Part shown: one piece after another, positions 6,746-7,838 of the stretch
Position numbering within the stretch: position 1 is the first letter of the stretch
Layout: every line of letters starts with the position of its first letter
DNA from: an uncultured Eubacteriales bacterium
GTDB lineage: Bacteria; Bacillota_A; Clostridia; Oscillospirales; CAG-272
DNA: 7,838 nucleotides
Assembly (NCBI GenBank): GCA_900557635.1
Contig: USTB01000032.1
Location: 1-7,838, forward strand
Direction of reading: 5' to 3'
Made by a program: the position numbers and the translations under genes
Notes under the pieces: model-generated
The model's database searches: none
What the model saw: the letters and a program-made list of their open reading frames with translations, nothing else
What the model was told of the DNA's origin: nothing

Positions 6746-7324
6746 TCATGCTTCCTTTCGGGTTGCCACGGCAGGATCGAAGCGGGTTCGTTTTGCAATC
6801 AGACGGGACACCGTGACCGCGAGTCCGAGCTTGACCAGATCGGGCAGAATATAAGGCACGACGCACATCATCAGAGCACTGCCGATGCCCGCAAGTCCCG
6901 TCTTTTCGGTGTAGGCGAAAAGATACCACGCCGTCCCGAAGGCATAACAGCTAAACTGTCCCGCGACAAGCGCGATGATCTGGGTGCGGATGCTGACCTT
7001 GCGTCTCGCGGTGATCAGCCAATAAACCAATGCAAGCACGAAAAAGCCGACGATATAGCCGCCCGTTGCGCCGAGCAGAACTCCGATCCCGCTGCGAAAG
7101 CCTGCAAACACCGGCACGCCGACGGCGCCCAGTGCAATATACAGCACCACGGACAGGGTTCCGTATTTCCCGCCGAGCATGCATAGCGCGGTAAACACTG
7201 CGAAAAGTTGCATGGTGAAGGGAATGACAGGGATCGGGACGGTGATCCATGAGCAGACGGCGATCAGTGCGGTAAAAACCGCGGTCATGGTTAAATTCAG
7301 AATTCTTTTGTGCGTTTGTGTCAT
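6746..7324 (-). CDS. bioY: Biotin transporter BioY (ECF substrate-binding component)
   Basis: BioY is the membrane S component that captures biotin for an ECF-type importer. The 192-residue protein has about six membrane segments and family motifs: PFTMQ (35-39), GGKYG (51-55), GVPVFAGFRSGIGVLLGATGGYIVGF (69-94, written here by position with GATGGY at 85-90), and PDLVKL near 161-166. No ATPase or EcfT genes are in the window, so it probably shares a common ECF module encoded elsewhere. I chose the ATG at 7322-7324 (MTQTHKR) because GAGG lies six bases upstream; another ATG four codons earlier (7336) has a weaker site. It is the first gene of the bioY-birA operon, about 100 bases downstream of the predicted transcription start. 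Confidence 0.95.
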   Translation of the reverse strand: MTQTHKRILNLTMTAVFTALIAVCSWITVPIPVIPFTMQLFAVFTALCMLGGKYGTLSVVLYIALGAVGVPVFAGFRSGIGVLLGATGGYIVGFFVLALVYWLITARRKVSIRTQIIALVAGQFSCYAFGTAWYLFAYTEKTGLAGIGSALMMCVVPYILPDLVKLGLAVTVSRLIAKRTRFDPAVATRKEA

Positions 7325-7430
7325 AAGGAGCCTCATTTCCGGTTGCTTTCATGGAATTTGTGCGGGGACGTCACGAATCAATGCGAATATGCGCCGATCT
7401 CACAGCGATCCGCATGCGTCATTCTATCGT

Positions 7431-7459
7431 ATTATACTACATCAAACGCGAATTGTCAA
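7431..7459 (-). promoter_or_regulatory. Sigma-A promoter of bioY-birA
   Basis: On the minus strand TTGACA (7459-7454) and TATAAT (7436-7431) are perfect consensus boxes spaced by 17 bases. Transcription should start near 7424, leaving a leader of about 100 bases to the bioY ATG. Such a strong promoter fits a gene pair that needs repression; the -35 box lies inside the left arm of the BirA operator. Confidence 0.93.
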
Positions 7460-7486
7460 CCTGCTTTCAATTTAACGTTTACAATT
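7451..7486. promoter_or_regulatory. BirA operator upstream of bioY
   Basis: The inverted repeat AATTGTCAAC (7451-7460), 16 bases, GTTTACAATT (7477-7486) is symmetric at 9 of 10 positions. It fits the published BirA box, TTGTnAACC-N14 to N16-GGTTnACAA, with one deviation: the first G of the right half is C (7476). The left arm contains the -35 hexamer of the bioY promoter, so bound BirA-biotinyl-AMP dimers would block RNA polymerase. The repressor itself is encoded in the same operon. Confidence 0.9.
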
Positions 7487-7500
7487 CTGATCAACAAATT

Positions 7501-7545
7501 CCCACCGTCCGTCAGCGGAAAATTCTTCCGCCGACAAACGGTGGG
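7501..7545 (-). terminator. Terminator of the ABC exporter gene
   Basis: A long imperfect hairpin lies just downstream of the ABC gene stop (7571) on the minus strand. The outer stem is CCCACCGT (7501-7508) with ACGGTGGG (7538-7545). The inner stem is GTC-A-GCGGAA (7511-7520) with TTCCGC-C-GAC (7526-7535), and the loop is AATTC. Reading leftward, it is followed by AATTTGTTG, a weak U-rich tail. It separates the ABC gene from the biotin promoter and operator. Confidence 0.7.
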
Positions 7546-7570
7546 GAAACACGTTTTCGCGTATTGCGGT

Positions 7571-7838
7571 TTATTCCAGCTCGAACGCGCCTGTGTACAG
7601 TTGATAGTACGTTCCTTTTTGCGCGATGAGGGACTGATGACTGCCGCGCTCGATGATCCTGCCGTGGTCGAGCACCATAATAACATCGGAATTCTTGACG
7701 GTGGACAGGCGGTGGGCAATGACGAACACCGTTCTGCCCTCCATCAGCTTATCCATACCGCGCTGTACAATGGCTTCGGTACGGGTGTCGATGGAGGAGG
7801 TCGCCTCGTCCAGTATCATCACGGGAGGGTCGGCGACG
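7571..7838 (-). CDS. ABC exporter ATP-binding domain, C-terminal fragment
   Basis: Only the last 88 codons are in the window; the gene begins beyond the right edge. The fragment starts VADPPVMILDEATSSID, with the Walker B motif VMILDE and the D-loop SSID. It continues with the H-loop VIAHRLST, then MVLDHGRIIERGSHQSLIAQKGTYYQLY and ends TGAFELE. These are the terminal motifs of the nucleotide-binding domain of an ABC exporter with fused membrane and ATPase domains (multidrug/lipid exporter type, MsbA/LmrA-like). The glutamate after the Walker B aspartate is present, so this ATP site looks catalytically competent. Substrate cannot be inferred. It ends at TAA (7571-7573), followed by the hairpin at 7501-7545. 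Confidence 0.93.
   Translation of the reverse strand, partial: VADPPVMILDEATSSIDTRTEAIVQRGMDKLMEGRTVFVIAHRLSTVKNSDVIMVLDHGRIIERGSHQSLIAQKGTYYQLYTGAFELE

Overview
The window looks like chromosomal housekeeping DNA from an endospore-forming, low-to-moderate GC member of the Firmicutes, most likely class Clostridia (Oscillospiraceae/Ruminococcaceae-like). This is inferred from a spoIIIA sporulation operon, strong GGAGG-type ribosome binding sites, several TTG start codons, and protein sequences that resemble clostridial rather than Bacillus versions. I see no insertion sequence, phage gene or CRISPR array.

Layout. Positions 1-3153 (minus strand) hold the spoIIIA operon in the order spoIIIAA, AB, AC, AD, AE and the first 15 codons of AF. 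These proteins build the SpoIIIA channel that links mother cell and forespore during engulfment. A divergent intergenic region follows. It carries a candidate sigma-E promoter for spoIIIA on the minus strand. On the plus strand it carries a perfect sigma-A promoter driving a lone tRNA-Ala(GGC) with its own strong terminator (3291-3449). Next on the plus strand come ktrB and ktrA (3586-5648), a complete two-component K+ (or Na+/K+) uptake system: the membrane channel/translocator and its cytosolic RCK gating subunit. Two hairpins at 5672-5749 end this operon and the operon converging on it.

The minus strand from 7459 to 5756 is a biotin operon, bioY-birA: the substrate-binding membrane component of a biotin ECF transporter and a biotin-protein ligase/repressor with an N-terminal helix-turn-helix. 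Its promoter is a perfect TTGACA-N17-TATAAT. The -35 box lies inside one arm of an inverted repeat (AATTGTCAAC-N16-GTTTACAATT) that matches the known BirA operator. The DNA therefore reads as a complete feedback loop in which BirA represses its own gene and the biotin importer when biotin is plentiful. Upstream of the operator, a long hairpin terminates the last feature, the 3' end of an ABC exporter gene that runs off the right edge.

The most puzzling point is the start of spoIIIAE. Its signal-sequence-like hydrophobic segment is encoded in frame, but no ATG/GTG/TTG precedes it closer than about 35 codons, deep inside spoIIIAD. A CTTTTTA run sits just before the spoIIIAD stop in the right register for a -1 shift into the spoIIIAE frame. 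A non-standard start, a lost base or ribosomal frameshifting are all possible. Otherwise the gene content is well known, and I found no convincing undescribed system.
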